Below are positions 1 through 9,622 of a DNA stretch of 19,577 nucleotides, piece after piece. How positions within the stretch are numbered: the first letter of the stretch is position 1; the number at the start of each line of letters is the position of its first letter. The position numbers and the translations under genes are program-made. The notes under the pieces were generated by a model. It worked only from the letters and a program-made list of their open reading frames with translations, was not told the origin of the DNA and made no database searches. The DNA is from Candidatus Cloacimonadota bacterium (GTDB taxonomy: Bacteria; Cloacimonadota; Cloacimonadia; Cloacimonadales; WRIO01): assembly GCA_023230175.1 (NCBI GenBank), contig JALNXV010000020.1, positions 1-19,577 of the forward strand, given 5' to 3'.

Positions 1-2
1 AT

Positions 3-323
3 TTTAATAATATTGTAAAAAAATATTCCAATGATCCGTATGCAAATATCAGCAATGGAATCACTCCATACCTAACAAAAGATGATTTAAAAACAGAATT
101 TGAGTATCTTGTTGATAGAAATATCGGAGATATAATAGCTCCCATTGAAATCGAAGTTGGATTATTTCATATTTATAAGATTATTGATAGAGTCCCTGGA
201 GCAAAAAAATCTTTTGGTGAAGTAAAAACTCAAATTACCTCTCAAGTATTATTAGACAAAATGAACGACTATATCAAGAATATCCAAAAGATTCATAAAA
301 TTAAAATCAATAAATTTTATTAG
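3..323 (+). CDS. Parvulin-type peptidyl-prolyl isomerase, C-terminal part (partial)
   Basis: The reading frame is already open at the left edge and runs 106 codons to a TAG stop, so the N-terminus lies outside the window. The visible part reads as the second half of a PpiC/SurA-like rotamase domain. A YSNDP segment is followed by an NG turn, then a stretch in which IGDIIAPIEIEVGLFHIYKI matches the family pattern of a G-x-[IV] turn, 'P[IV]' and 'G-[FY]-H-I-[IY]-K-[IV]'. A short lysine-rich helical tail of about 35 residues follows. Such enzymes isomerise X-Pro bonds and usually help fold exported or outer-membrane proteins. Export cannot be checked without the N-terminus. The gene is followed after 27 nt by a strong hairpin (351-396), so it is probably the last gene of its transcript. 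Confidence 0.8.
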   Translation, partial: FNNIVKKYSNDPYANISNGITPYLTKDDLKTEFEYLVDRNIGDIIAPIEIEVGLFHIYKIIDRVPGAKKSFGEVKTQITSQVLLDKMNDYIKNIQKIHKIKINKFY

Positions 324-350
324 TTATTAATACAAACATTCATACAATAG

Positions 351-396
351 ACAAGGGACCTCCAAGATGCTTTTTTCCATCCTGGAGGTCCCTTGT
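351..396 (+). repeat. 46-bp hairpin repeat, copy 1 (terminator-like)
   Basis: The arms ACAAGGGACCTCCA (351-364) and TGGAGGTCCCTTGT (383-396) are perfect 14-nt inverted repeats. Inside them GATG/CATC can add four more pairs after one mismatch, leaving a loop with six T residues. It lies 27 nt after the stop of the parvulin gene. No run of T follows the stem, so it is not a textbook intrinsic terminator. A second copy, 42 of 46 positions identical when read in the direction of its upstream gene, lies at 15363-15408. Either a conserved 3'-end hairpin or a dispersed REP-like element would fit. Confidence 0.85.
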
Positions 397-411
397 ATCA
401 TAACTATATTA

Positions 412-544
412 AGACTGTTGATTAATGGTGTTGTGTGAGCATCCTTGCTTGCACTAAAAAAAATTTAAATGATAGACATTCAATATTTTATAAAACTACA
501 AGCTGGAAGCTTGTAGAACAATAATTGAAAATATTCAACAGTCT
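412..544. repeat. 133-bp element bounded by 10-bp inverted repeats (MITE-like or structured RNA)
   Basis: AGACTGTTGA at 412-421 is the exact reverse complement of TCAACAGTCT at 535-544. Between them lie two further hairpins. Positions 433-441 pair with 446-454 over 9 bp (including two G-U pairs) around a TCCT loop. CTACAAGCT (496-504) pairs perfectly with AGCTTGTAG (508-516) around GGA. AATATTTT (482-489) can also pair with AAAATATT (528-535), enclosing the second hairpin. The set could fold as a branched RNA or be a small non-autonomous mobile element. No coding capacity or transposase is seen, and a clear target-site duplication is not evident. The structure is visible in the sequence; what it does is unknown. 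Confidence 0.5.
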
Positions 545-730
545 ATAATATTAATAATTGTATTTTAAATTTCGTAAATATCTATAATACATATAATTAT
601 ATAAATATGTCCTATTATCATCACTACGCTATATAAAAAAACGCTTTTAAATATCTAATATAAATATCAATTTTTTATTAAGATTTCATAGAAAAAACTT
701 GACAAATCATAGAGTTTGAACAATTTTCTC

Positions 731-761
731 TTAAGACGATTATATTAATCGTAAGTCTTAA
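731..761 (+). promoter_or_regulatory. Dyad in the leader of the amine dehydrogenase operon
   Basis: TTAAGAC (731-737) is exactly complementary to GTCTTAA (755-761). Inside these, GATTA (738-742) pairs with TAATC (746-750) around TAT, leaving a four-base bulge on the right. The dyad sits 19 nt before the start codon of the downstream gene, immediately 5' of its ribosome binding site (AGGAG at 768-772). It could be an operator for a dimeric regulator or a 5'-UTR hairpin. A weak -35-like TTGACA lies at 699-704. Only the symmetry is directly seen. Confidence 0.45.
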
Positions 762-779
762 TCTCATAGGAGTCCTAAT

Positions 780-2843
780 ATGACTAACCGAATAACTGAG
801 CATCCAATCTTGGAAATCCCTCAAACAGAAGAGATTCCATTTTATTGGAAAAAAGAATTATTAAAGGCAAAAAAAGGAGAGATGATTTCTTCTGCCTTAA
901 TAGCAAACGGAATTAATGTTTTTGGACATCATCACAAAGATAGAACAGCACAAGGCATATTCTGTGCTAATGGCCAATGTGCAAAATGTATGGTTATAGC
1001 TAACGGAATGCCGGTAAAATCATGTATGACAGAAGTCAAAGAAAATATGATTATAGAAAGTGCTGACGGCTTACCGGAACTCCCGGAATCAAATGAAAAT
1101 ATTGAATTTAAACCGATTTTATCTGTAAAAACTGATGTTTTAGTTATTGGAGGTGGTCCCTCAGGACTTTCTGCGGCAATTGAGATGGACAAAAATAATA
1201 TTAAATCAATTTTACTTGATGATAAAAATGTACTTGGCGGTAAATTAGTATTACAGACTCATAAATTTTTTGGGTCTGTCGAAGACTCTTATGCCGGTAC
1301 AAGAGGAATAGATATTGGTAAAAAATTAGCTGAAACTGTAACAAAAAGCAATAATATAGAAGTTTGGACAAATTCTACAGCTTTATTTGTCTTTAAAGAT
1401 AAAAAAGTAGGTGTCTTAAATGACGGTGAATATAAAATAATTGAACCAAAAGTAATATTAAACGCTGCCGGTGCCAGAGAAAAATATTTAAGATTTTCTG
1501 GAAATAACTTAGCAGGAATTTATGGTGCAGGTGCTTTTCAAACATTAGTAAACAGAGATTTAGTCAAAGCGTCTCAAAGATTATTTATTATCGGTGGAGG
1601 AAATGTCGGACTTATAGCGGGTTATCATGCACTTCAAGCCGGAATTGATGTTGTCGGACTCGTTGAAGCAGCACCTCAATGTGGTGGTTATAAGGTACAT
1701 TCCGATAAATTAAAAAGATTAGGTGTACCAATATATACATCTCATACAATTTTATCTGCCAATGGTGATGAAACCGTAAATTCTATCACTATCGCTCAAG
1801 TTGATAAAAGCTTTAAAGTTATTAATGGTACTGAAAAAAGTTTTGCTTGCGATACTATCTTAATAGCAGTCGGTCTTGATTCCTTAATAGAATTTACTGA
1901 AGAAGCTCAAAAAGCCGGCATCAAAGTATTTTCAGCAGGAGATGCATTTGAAATTGCTGAAGCTTCATCTGCTATGTTTAACGGTAAAATTATGGGTTTA
2001 AAAATTTCAAAAGAACTCGGTGCAAATGTTTCAGAAATACCTCAATCATGGTTTGATAAGGCCGAAGTTTTAAAATCACACCCCGGGAAAATTTTATCCT
2101 ATCAAAACAATCTTCCCGATGAAGGCGTTTTCCCTGTCATACATTGTCTTCAAGAGATACCTTGTAATCCATGTACAACTGTCTGTCCAACTAATTCTAT
2201 AAAGATAAAAACCTCAACTATTATGGGTCAACCTCAATATGATGGATCATGTATTGGTTGTGGAAAATGTTTATTTATCTGCCCTGGTTTAGCAATTTCT
2301 ATAGTAGATTTTAGAAAAGACAAAGAATTACCTACTGTATCATTACCTTATGAAATTTATAATAAAAAGATTAACGAGAATGATGAAATTAATGTCGTTG
2401 ATATCGATGGAAATAGCCTCGGAAAATATAAAGTCACCTGTGTACAAACCAATAAACTTAATAAAACTCAAATGATTAAAATCCAAATGCCAAAACACCT
2501 TGCAAAGAAAGCAATTTCATTCATAGTCCAATCCCCTGAAATCACTATACCTCTCAAAAATACTATTTTACCTGACAAACTTGATGACTCAACTATGGTT
2601 TGTTTATGTGAAAGAGTTAGTGTTGCTGATGTAAAAAAACTTATCAAGAAAGGTATCACAGATATAAATCAAATCAAAGCTATCACTCGTCTCGGAATGG
2701 GACCATGCGGAAGCAAAACTTGTGATGTAATGTTAAAACAAATTTTCAGACAAGAAGGTATCCCTTCTGAAATAATTGTAAACAATACCAGAAGACCTGT
2801 TTTTGTAGAAGTACCTTTAGAAAAATTCACAGATAATAAATAA
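780..2843 (+). CDS. Fused Fe-S/FAD/NAD(P) electron-transfer subunit of an amine or amino-acid dehydrogenase
   Basis: This 687-aa multi-cofactor oxidoreductase appears to combine the roles of HcnA/SoxA-type and HcnB-type subunits. An N-terminal plant-type [2Fe-2S] domain has C62, C67, C70 and C82. An FAD-binding Rossmann fold has G124-x-G126-xx-G129, and an NAD(P)-type fold has G272-x-G274-xx-G277. An inserted bacterial ferredoxin domain has two [4Fe-4S] cysteine sets (C456, C462, C465, C469; C491, C494, C497, C501). A C-terminal BFD-like [2Fe-2S] domain has C608-x-C610 and C643-x4-C648. In known relatives such a subunit passes electrons between a catalytic DAO-family subunit and a carrier. 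The next gene, 11 nt downstream, encodes such a partner, so the two probably form a complex. The start is set by AGGAG seven nt before ATG. The substrate (proline, hydroxyproline, sarcosine or another amine) and the electron acceptor cannot be told from sequence alone. Confidence 0.85.
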   Translation: MTNRITEHPILEIPQTEEIPFYWKKELLKAKKGEMISSALIANGINVFGHHHKDRTAQGIFCANGQCAKCMVIANGMPVKSCMTEVKENMIIESADGLPELPESNENIEFKPILSVKTDVLVIGGGPSGLSAAIEMDKNNIKSILLDDKNVLGGKLVLQTHKFFGSVEDSYAGTRGIDIGKKLAETVTKSNNIEVWTNSTALFVFKDKKVGVLNDGEYKIIEPKVILNAAGAREKYLRFSGNNLAGIYGAGAFQTLVNRDLVKASQRLFIIGGGNVGLIAGYHALQAGIDVVGLVEAAPQCGGYKVHSDKLKRLGVPIYTSHTILSANGDETVNSITIAQVDKSFKVINGTEKSFACDTILIAVGLDSLIEFTEEAQKAGIKVFSAGDAFEIAEASSAMFNGKIMGLKISKELGANVSEIPQSWFDKAEVLKSHPGKILSYQNNLPDEGVFPVIHCLQEIPCNPCTTVCPTNSIKIKTSTIMGQPQYDGSCIGCGKCLFICPGLAISIVDFRKDKELPTVSLPYEIYNKKINENDEINVVDIDGNSLGKYKVTCVQTNKLNKTQMIKIQMPKHLAKKAISFIVQSPEITIPLKNTILPDKLDDSTMVCLCERVSVADVKKLIKKGITDINQIKAITRLGMGPCGSKTCDVMLKQIFRQEGIPSEIIVNNTRRPVFVEVPLEKFTDNK

Positions 2844-2854
2844 ACGGAGTTATA

Positions 2855-4006
2855 ATGAACAATATTTATGATGTAATAATTATCGGCGCAGGCTCAATAG
2901 GCGTTCCTGCTGCAATGAATATTGCAAAGAATAATAAAAAAGTTTTATGTATTGACAGTATGCCATCACCGGGACAAAAAAATAATAAAAAAGCTATCGG
3001 TGGTGTTAGAGCAACTCACTCAGACTTTGGTAAAATAAAGCTTTGTCAACGAAGCATTGAGATTTTTTCAACATGGCAAGAAAATTATGGTGATGATATA
3101 GGTTGGATGTCAAACGGTTATAGTTTCCCGGCTTATGACGACAATACAGAAAACAGCTTAAAAACTCTCCTTCAAATTCAATTAGATTTTGGATTAAAAA
3201 TTAAATGGATTAGTCCTGAAGAATACAATGAATTAGTTCCAGGTATTAATATGAATAACTTAAGAGGAGCAACATATTCTCCCGAAGATGGAAGTTGTTC
3301 TCCCCTACTCTCAAATAACGCAATGTATTTTAAAAGTGTCGAATACGGAGCAACTTACAAATTTAACGAAACAGTAAACAATATAATCTATAACAATTCT
3401 GAATTTGAAATCAAAACAGATAAAAACAAATATCAAACCAAATATTTAATTAACGCAGCCGGTAATAACGCAAAACATATAAGCAATTTATTAGGCTATG
3501 ATGTACCTATCGAGCCGGACTGTCATGAAGCAGCAATCACAGACCCCGTAAAAAGATTTTTTGGCCCAATGGTAGTAGATATCAGACCTGCAAAAGGTTC
3601 TGCAAATTATTATTTTTATCAAAATCATGAAGGACAAGTAGTATTTTGTATTACTCCTAATCCTCCCATTTTAGGTACAGATAGCGATTCTACTTCAGAA
3701 TTTTTACCTCTATGCATTAGTCGAATGCTTGATTTATATCCAAGACTTAAAAACCTCAAAATACGTAGACAATGGAGAGGTCAATATCCGATGACACCTG
3801 ATGGATTCCCTATTATAGGCAAAATGAATAACAATCCAAACTTTATTCAAGCTATTGGTATGTGCGGTCAAGGCTTTATGTTAGGACCGGGTCTTGGTGA
3901 ACTCCTCAATAGAATTGTTGAGAATAATCTAAATGATAATGATATCAAAATATTGAAGTCATTTGACCCATACAGAAGTTTTACCGGAATGGAAGCATTC
4001 AAATAA
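2855..4006 (+). CDS. DAO-family FAD-dependent amine/amino-acid dehydrogenase, catalytic subunit
   Basis: This 383-aa protein of the D-amino-acid oxidase/sarcosine oxidase/HcnC family should oxidise a C-N bond of an amino acid or secondary amine, using FAD. The N-terminal dinucleotide-binding motif is IIIGAGSIG (G11, G13, G16), followed by the acidic end of strand two, CIDS (32-35). The family's C-terminal signature is present: a 'TPDGFPIIG' segment (314-322) and a glycine-rich 'GQGFMLGPGLGEL' segment (338-350) that contacts FAD. The length is normal for the family. There is no signal peptide, so it should be cytoplasmic. It follows the Fe-S subunit by 11 nt with its own ribosome binding site (ACGGAGTT before ATG), which supports a two-subunit dehydrogenase like dye-linked proline dehydrogenases or hydrogen cyanide synthase. 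Substrate identity remains open. Confidence 0.85.
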   Translation: MNNIYDVIIIGAGSIGVPAAMNIAKNNKKVLCIDSMPSPGQKNNKKAIGGVRATHSDFGKIKLCQRSIEIFSTWQENYGDDIGWMSNGYSFPAYDDNTENSLKTLLQIQLDFGLKIKWISPEEYNELVPGINMNNLRGATYSPEDGSCSPLLSNNAMYFKSVEYGATYKFNETVNNIIYNNSEFEIKTDKNKYQTKYLINAAGNNAKHISNLLGYDVPIEPDCHEAAITDPVKRFFGPMVVDIRPAKGSANYYFYQNHEGQVVFCITPNPPILGTDSDSTSEFLPLCISRMLDLYPRLKNLKIRRQWRGQYPMTPDGFPIIGKMNNNPNFIQAIGMCGQGFMLGPGLGELLNRIVENNLNDNDIKILKSFDPYRSFTGMEAFK

Positions 4007-4014
4007 TTATTAAA

Positions 4015-4042
4015 AAAAAGAGAGACTTAAGTCTCTCTTTTT
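4015..4042. terminator. Bidirectional intrinsic terminator
   Basis: A perfect 28-bp palindrome centred on CTTAAG has arms of 14 nt (GAGAGACTT/AAGTCTCTC core with flanking A/T runs). It starts nine nt after the stop of the plus-strand oxidoreductase and ends 17 nt from the stop of the minus-strand atpC. T-rich tracts follow the stem in both directions: TTTTTATTTTTAT on plus, and eight T in a row on minus. It should therefore end both convergent transcripts. Confidence 0.92.
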
Positions 4043-4059
4043 ATTTTTATTCAATACAA

Positions 4060-4467
4060 TTATAAATGCAAGATTTCTATTCTTGTTAATGCCTTTTTTA
4101 AAGCAATCTCCGCACGCCGATAATCAATTTCTGATTCAGCACTTGTCATCTGAGACATTCGTTTTTCAGCTCTTTCTTTAGCTTGAGTTGCTCTATCTAA
4201 ACTAATTTCATTTTTATTTTCACAGTTTTCACTTAATATAAGAATTTCATTATTTTCTACAGTTACAAAACCATCATGGATTGCATATAAATCAGGTTTT
4301 CCATTTTTATAAATCTTTAAAATCCCTGATCTTAACTTTGTAATCAAAGGAGTATGACCATCTAAAACCTCAAAATCTCCTTCAATACCGGGCAAGATAA
4401 CACGATCAATTACTGTATCAACTTTTTGAATATTAGGCATTAATACCTTAATATGTAGTTCTGCCAT
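4060..4467 (-). CDS. atpC: F-type ATP synthase epsilon subunit
   Basis: This 135-aa subunit of the F1 central stalk couples gamma rotation to the rotor and often inhibits ATP hydrolysis through its C-terminal helices. The N-terminal beta-sandwich is recognisable, with the family's 'GIEGDFEVLDGHTPLITKL' stretch at about residues 28-46, then a 'G-F-V-T-V-E-N-N-E-I-L-I-L' strand region (66-78). The C-terminal half is two charged alpha helices rich in K, E and R. The length is normal. It is the last gene of the ATP synthase block, 15 nt after atpD, and has AGAGGA before the ATG. The shared palindromic terminator follows. Confidence 0.95.
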   Translation of the reverse strand: MAELHIKVLMPNIQKVDTVIDRVILPGIEGDFEVLDGHTPLITKLRSGILKIYKNGKPDLYAIHDGFVTVENNEILILSENCENKNEISLDRATQAKERAEKRMSQMTSAESEIDYRRAEIALKKALTRIEILHL

Positions 4468-4482
4468 TATGAAATCCTCTTT

Positions 4483-5895
<1,413 letters not shown>

Positions 5896-5913
5896 TTAAT
5901 TTTTTAAAGTCAT

Positions 5914-6771
5914 TTAATTACTAATAGCTTCCGCACCGGAAGCAACTTCGATAATTTGTGTTGTAATTTGAGATTGACGTTCTCTATTATAAACAAGGGA
6001 TAAATTATCTATCAAATCTGCAGCATTTGTTGTCGCATTATCCATAGCAGTCATCCTGGCACCTTGTTCAGCAGCATTTGATTCTAACATTATACGCCAT
6101 AAATCAACACTTACATAACGTGTACCTAACTCTTCAATAATTGACATTTCATCAGGTTCATAAATATAATCAACCTTTGATACTTCATCCGAATCAAAAG
6201 GAACTACAGGAATGATTTGTTTATGAATTAGATTTTGTTGAATAGCAGATTTAAATTCGTTGTATATAACATATACTTTAGAATATTTCCCGGAACTATA
6301 TAAAGAAATTATCTCTTCTCTTATATGTCTTAAATCATTAACGTTTTTCACATCTGATAAACCAACATAATGACTTATAATATTATATCTTTTATCTTTC
6401 CTAAAATGGTCATAAGCTTTTCTGCCTATAAGAATTAAATCACAATCAGGATTATCATTCAAATACGAGTGTGCAAATCTTATAATTGAAGAATTAAATG
6501 AACCACATAATCCCCTGTCAGCAGTGACAATTACTAATAACTCTTTTCCATCAGGATTAATTGGTATAAGTAAAGGATGAGGAGTATAATTGTTTTTCTT
6601 TTGCAAAATCCTTAACATCTTATCTATATGTTCAGCGTAAGGTCTTGCATTATATACCGCATCCTGAGTTTTTCTTAATTTTGCAGCTGCAACCATTTTC
6701 ATTGCATTTGTAATCTGTTTAGTATTTTTAATGCTGGTTATGCGACTTTTCAAATCTCTCAGGTTTGCCAT
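5914..6771 (-). CDS. atpG: F-type ATP synthase gamma subunit
   Basis: This 285-aa subunit is the rotating central shaft of F1. The N-terminal helix carries the typical 'RDLKSRITSIKNTKQITNAMKMVAAAK' signature (spanning roughly residues 5-31). The C-terminal helix carries 'MTAMDNATTNAADLIDNL' and 'YNRERQSQITTQI', which form the coiled-coil shaft. A 'TADRGLCGSFNSSI' segment lies near residues 83-96, as in other gamma chains. It starts after AGGAG seven nt upstream of the ATG, 15 nt after the stop of atpA, and ends 30 nt before atpD. Length and order are normal. Confidence 0.97.
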   Translation of the reverse strand: MANLRDLKSRITSIKNTKQITNAMKMVAAAKLRKTQDAVYNARPYAEHIDKMLRILQKKNNYTPHPLLIPINPDGKELLVIVTADRGLCGSFNSSIIRFAHSYLNDNPDCDLILIGRKAYDHFRKDKRYNIISHYVGLSDVKNVNDLRHIREEIISLYSSGKYSKVYVIYNEFKSAIQQNLIHKQIIPVVPFDSDEVSKVDYIYEPDEMSIIEELGTRYVSVDLWRIMLESNAAEQGARMTAMDNATTNAADLIDNLSLVYNRERQSQITTQIIEVASGAEAISN

Positions 6772-6786
6772 TAATAACTCCTAATA

Positions 6787-8289
6787 CTACTTATGCCTGG
6801 AAGTAACTTCTGTACAAATCTCATGCATCTTATTTTTAATTTCATCCGTAATCTTACTATTAATCATTTCTTGGCAAAAATCTTTATATTTAGTTTCGAT
6901 TATTGTAAATAAATCTTCTTCAAGAACTTTGATTTTATTAATTTCTATTTCATCGAGATAACCATTATTCGCCATAAATATTATAAATATTTGCTTCTCA
7001 ACAGGTAATGGAACATTTTCATTTTGTTTAAGAATCTCAACTAATCTTTCCCCTCGCAACAATTGAGCTCGAGTAGTCTTGTCAAGATCAGAACCAAACT
7101 TAGCAAAAGCTTCAAGTTCATTATACTGAGCTAAATCAAAACGTAACTGACCAACAACAGATTTCATTGCCTTAATTTGAGCACTACCACCTACACGAGA
7201 AACTGAAAGTCCCGGAACAATTGCCGGTCTTATACCTGAATAAAACAATCTTGTTGAAAGATAAATTTGTCCATCTGTAATAGAAATTACATTAGTTGGG
7301 ATATATGCTGAAATATCTTCTGCCTTAGTTTCAATAATAGGTAAAGCAGTTAATGAACCTCCACCGTCAGATTCACTAAGTTTTGAAGCCCTTTCTAATA
7401 ATCTTGAATGAAGATAAAAAACATCACCCGGATATGCTTCACGTCCCGGCGGTCTTCTAAGTAAAAGTGAAATTTCTCTATATGCTGCCGCATGCTTTGA
7501 TAAATCATCATATATAATTAGAGAATGTTCACCCTTATCTCTAAAATACTCGCCTATTGAACATCCTGAATATGGGGAAATATATAATAATGCCGGAGTT
7601 TCTGATGCACTGGCACATACAACTGTTGTATATGACATAGCGTTATGTTTTTCAAGAGTTCTTACTATTTTGGCTACAGTTGATTTCTTTTGCCCAATAG
7701 CAACATAAACACATTTTACATTTTTCCCTTGTTGATTTATTATTGTATCAATAGCAATCGCAGTTTTACCTGTTTGTCTATCACCGATAATTAACTCACG
7801 TTGTCCTCTTCCAATAGGAACCATAGCATCAATAGCTTTAAGTCCTGTCTGTAAAGGTTCTTTCACCGGTTGACGATGAATCACACCTAAAGCTTTACGT
7901 TCAACAGGTAAAAACTTATCTGTTTTAATCTCACCTTTACCATCAATTGGCTGTCCAAGTGCATTAACAACACGACCTAACATAGCGTCACCAACAGGAA
8001 CCTGTAATATTTTTCTTGTTCGCTTAACTAAGTCCCCTTCTTTAATATGACTTGAATCGCCGAAAATAATACAGCCGATATTTTCTTGTTCAAGATTAAG
8101 AGCCATACCAATAGTTTCTTCAGGGAAAACCACCATTTCACCGGCCATAACGTTTTCAAGTCCGAAAACACGAGCAATACCATCTCCAACTTGAACAACC
8201 TTCCCTGTTTCAGCTACATCAATATCATATTGAAATTGATTAATTTTATCTTTAATAATTGCACTTATTTCTTCGGGTTGTATATTCAT
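6787..8289 (-). CDS. atpA: F-type ATP synthase alpha subunit
   Basis: This 500-aa nucleotide-binding, non-catalytic subunit of the F1 hexamer starts at the ATG giving MNIQPEEI. That start is preceded by GAGG five nt upstream, gives the family's normal N-terminus and leaves a 10-nt gap to atpH. A longer open frame, 25 codons upstream to 8364, would overlap atpH and adds residues with no family similarity, so I rejected it. The Walker A motif GDRQTGKT lies at 169-176. The arginine finger that completes the beta active site is R365 in [10 protein letters not shown]. The [18 protein letters not shown] stretch around 339-356 is highly conserved. Confidence 0.97.
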   Translation of the reverse strand: MNIQPEEISAIIKDKINQFQYDIDVAETGKVVQVGDGIARVFGLENVMAGEMVVFPEETIGMALNLEQENIGCIIFGDSSHIKEGDLVKRTRKILQVPVGDAMLGRVVNALGQPIDGKGEIKTDKFLPVERKALGVIHRQPVKEPLQTGLKAIDAMVPIGRGQRELIIGDRQTGKTAIAIDTIINQQGKNVKCVYVAIGQKKSTVAKIVRTLEKHNAMSYTTVVCASASETPALLYISPYSGCSIGEYFRDKGEHSLIIYDDLSKHAAAYREISLLLRRPPGREAYPGDVFYLHSRLLERASKLSESDGGGSLTALPIIETKAEDISAYIPTNVISITDGQIYLSTRLFYSGIRPAIVPGLSVSRVGGSAQIKAMKSVVGQLRFDLAQYNELEAFAKFGSDLDKTTRAQLLRGERLVEILKQNENVPLPVEKQIFIIFMANNGYLDEIEINKIKVLEEDLFTIIETKYKDFCQEMINSKITDEIKNKMHEICTEVTSRHK

Positions 8290-8299
8290 AAAAACCTCA

Positions 8300-8845
8300 T
8301 TAATTATAACTTTTTGACATTGTTTTAACAAATCTTTGAAGATTTGAGTGTACAGAAGCATCAATTAACTGATTATCGGTTTTGGCAATAAAACCGCCAA
8401 TAATCTTTTTATCAATTTCTACGTCACATACTACTTTAAATTTCAGAACCTTTTCAAGTTCATTTTTAATTAATTCTATTGTATTATTGTCTTGTTTATG
8501 TGCCAGTATAAGCTGAACATATTTTTGATTTAATTTCTCATTCAATACTTTTTTAAACTCTTCTAAGAATAAGTCCAAAATATTTCCGCGATTTTTAATG
8601 ATTAATACTGTTATTATCTGCAACCAAAAATCTTTGTTGTCAAGTTGTTCAACTATATTTTGGGCAAATTGAATCTTCTTATTTTTTGAGATAATAGCAG
8701 AAGCAAAAATCTTTTTTATCTGCAAATTATCAGCAATTGCTTTTTTAAAGATTTCTAATTGTTTAAGAATAGCAATATAATCATTCTCATTCAAGAATTG
8801 AATAGAAGCAGAAGCATATCTTCTTGCGAGTAGGATATTTTTCAT
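8300..8845 (-). CDS. atpH: F-type ATP synthase delta subunit
   Basis: This 181-aa peripheral stalk subunit links F1 to the b subunits. The sequence is less conserved than its neighbours, but the N-terminal '[12 protein letters not shown]' (A-x-x-Y-A-x-A pattern), an all-helical N-terminal domain, and the C-terminal '[24 protein letters not shown]' (I-G-G-x-x-x-x-x-x-x-x-x-D-x-S-x-x-x-x-L) identify it. It begins two nt after the stop of atpF, with its ribosome binding site AGAGG inside the end of atpF, so the two are probably translationally coupled. It ends 10 nt before atpA. Confidence 0.93.
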   Translation of the reverse strand: MKNILLARRYASASIQFLNENDYIAILKQLEIFKKAIADNLQIKKIFASAIISKNKKIQFAQNIVEQLDNKDFWLQIITVLIIKNRGNILDLFLEEFKKVLNEKLNQKYVQLILAHKQDNNTIELIKNELEKVLKFKVVCDVEIDKKIIGGFIAKTDNQLIDASVHSNLQRFVKTMSKSYN

Positions 8846-8847
8846 TA

Positions 8848-9321
8848 TTAACCTCTTTTAGCCAGAAGTTTATTAATCAATTCTTTATCCTTTTCTGAGT
8901 CAATTTTTTCTTCTAATACTTTTTCTGTTAGGTTAGCAACTATTACTGAAAGTTTTGATTCTATATCTCTGAAAGCTTTTTTATTTAATTCCTTGAGTTG
9001 ATTTTGAGTTTGTTGAATAGTGTCGCGTTCCTGTAATTTTGCATTATGAAGAATTTGTTCAGCTTGTTTTTCTGCCTCATAGCGAATGGAATCTTTCATT
9101 TTACGTGCATCTTCCATTGAATTTTTAAGTTCATCTTCTCGTTTAACAACAAGTTGATTTGCTTTTTCAATAGATTCGCTTGCTTCATTGACATCTTGTT
9201 GAATCTTATTTTGTCTGTCAACAAAATATTGTTTAAGGGGTTTATAAAGCAAGTTATTTAGCACAATCATCAGCAATACAAAGTTTAGAATCACTATTAT
9301 CATTGAAAAATCTATAGTCAT
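8848..9321 (-). CDS. atpF: F-type ATP synthase b subunit
   Basis: This 157-aa stator subunit has one N-terminal membrane helix (about residues 7-26, hydrophobic and starting MTIDFSMIIVILNF). A conserved 'LLYKPL' segment follows at the membrane surface (24-29), then a long charged helix that should form the right-handed coiled coil of the peripheral stalk. Only one b gene is seen, so b is probably a homodimer. AAGGAG lies six to eight nt before the ATG. The order c-b-delta-alpha is the usual one. Confidence 0.95.
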   Translation of the reverse strand: MTIDFSMIIVILNFVLLMIVLNNLLYKPLKQYFVDRQNKIQQDVNEASESIEKANQLVVKREDELKNSMEDARKMKDSIRYEAEKQAEQILHNAKLQERDTIQQTQNQLKELNKKAFRDIESKLSVIVANLTEKVLEEKIDSEKDKELINKLLAKRG

Positions 9322-9358
9322 ATACTAACTCCTTGCTCTTTTTTAATAAAAATCATAA

Positions 9359-9622
<264 letters not shown>

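Larger units (their letters stand above)
324..779. other. 456-bp intergenic region with no supported gene
   Basis: No convincing coding frame is seen here. From left to right it holds the 46-bp hairpin repeat (351-396), the 133-bp inverted-repeat-bounded element (412-544), about 150 bp of very AT-rich DNA in which I recognise nothing certain, and the leader of the following gene with a dyad and a ribosome binding site. A perfect TTGACA hexamer lies at 699-704, but no TATAAT-like hexamer follows at the usual 16-18 nt spacing (722-727 is AATTTT). I therefore call it only a weak promoter candidate. Confidence 0.6.

Noticed and set aside
699..727. TTGACA as a full sigma-70 promoter
   Set aside because: No acceptable -10 hexamer is found at 16-18 nt spacing, so it is mentioned only as a weak candidate.
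8086..8328. Plus-strand 80-codon frame opposite the start of atpA
   Set aside because: It is a shadow of the atpA N-terminal coding region with no ribosome binding site.
8290..8364. Upstream extension of atpA by 25 codons
   Set aside because: It overlaps atpH, adds residues unlike the alpha family, and the inner ATG at 8289 has a good ribosome binding site (GAGG) at normal spacing.
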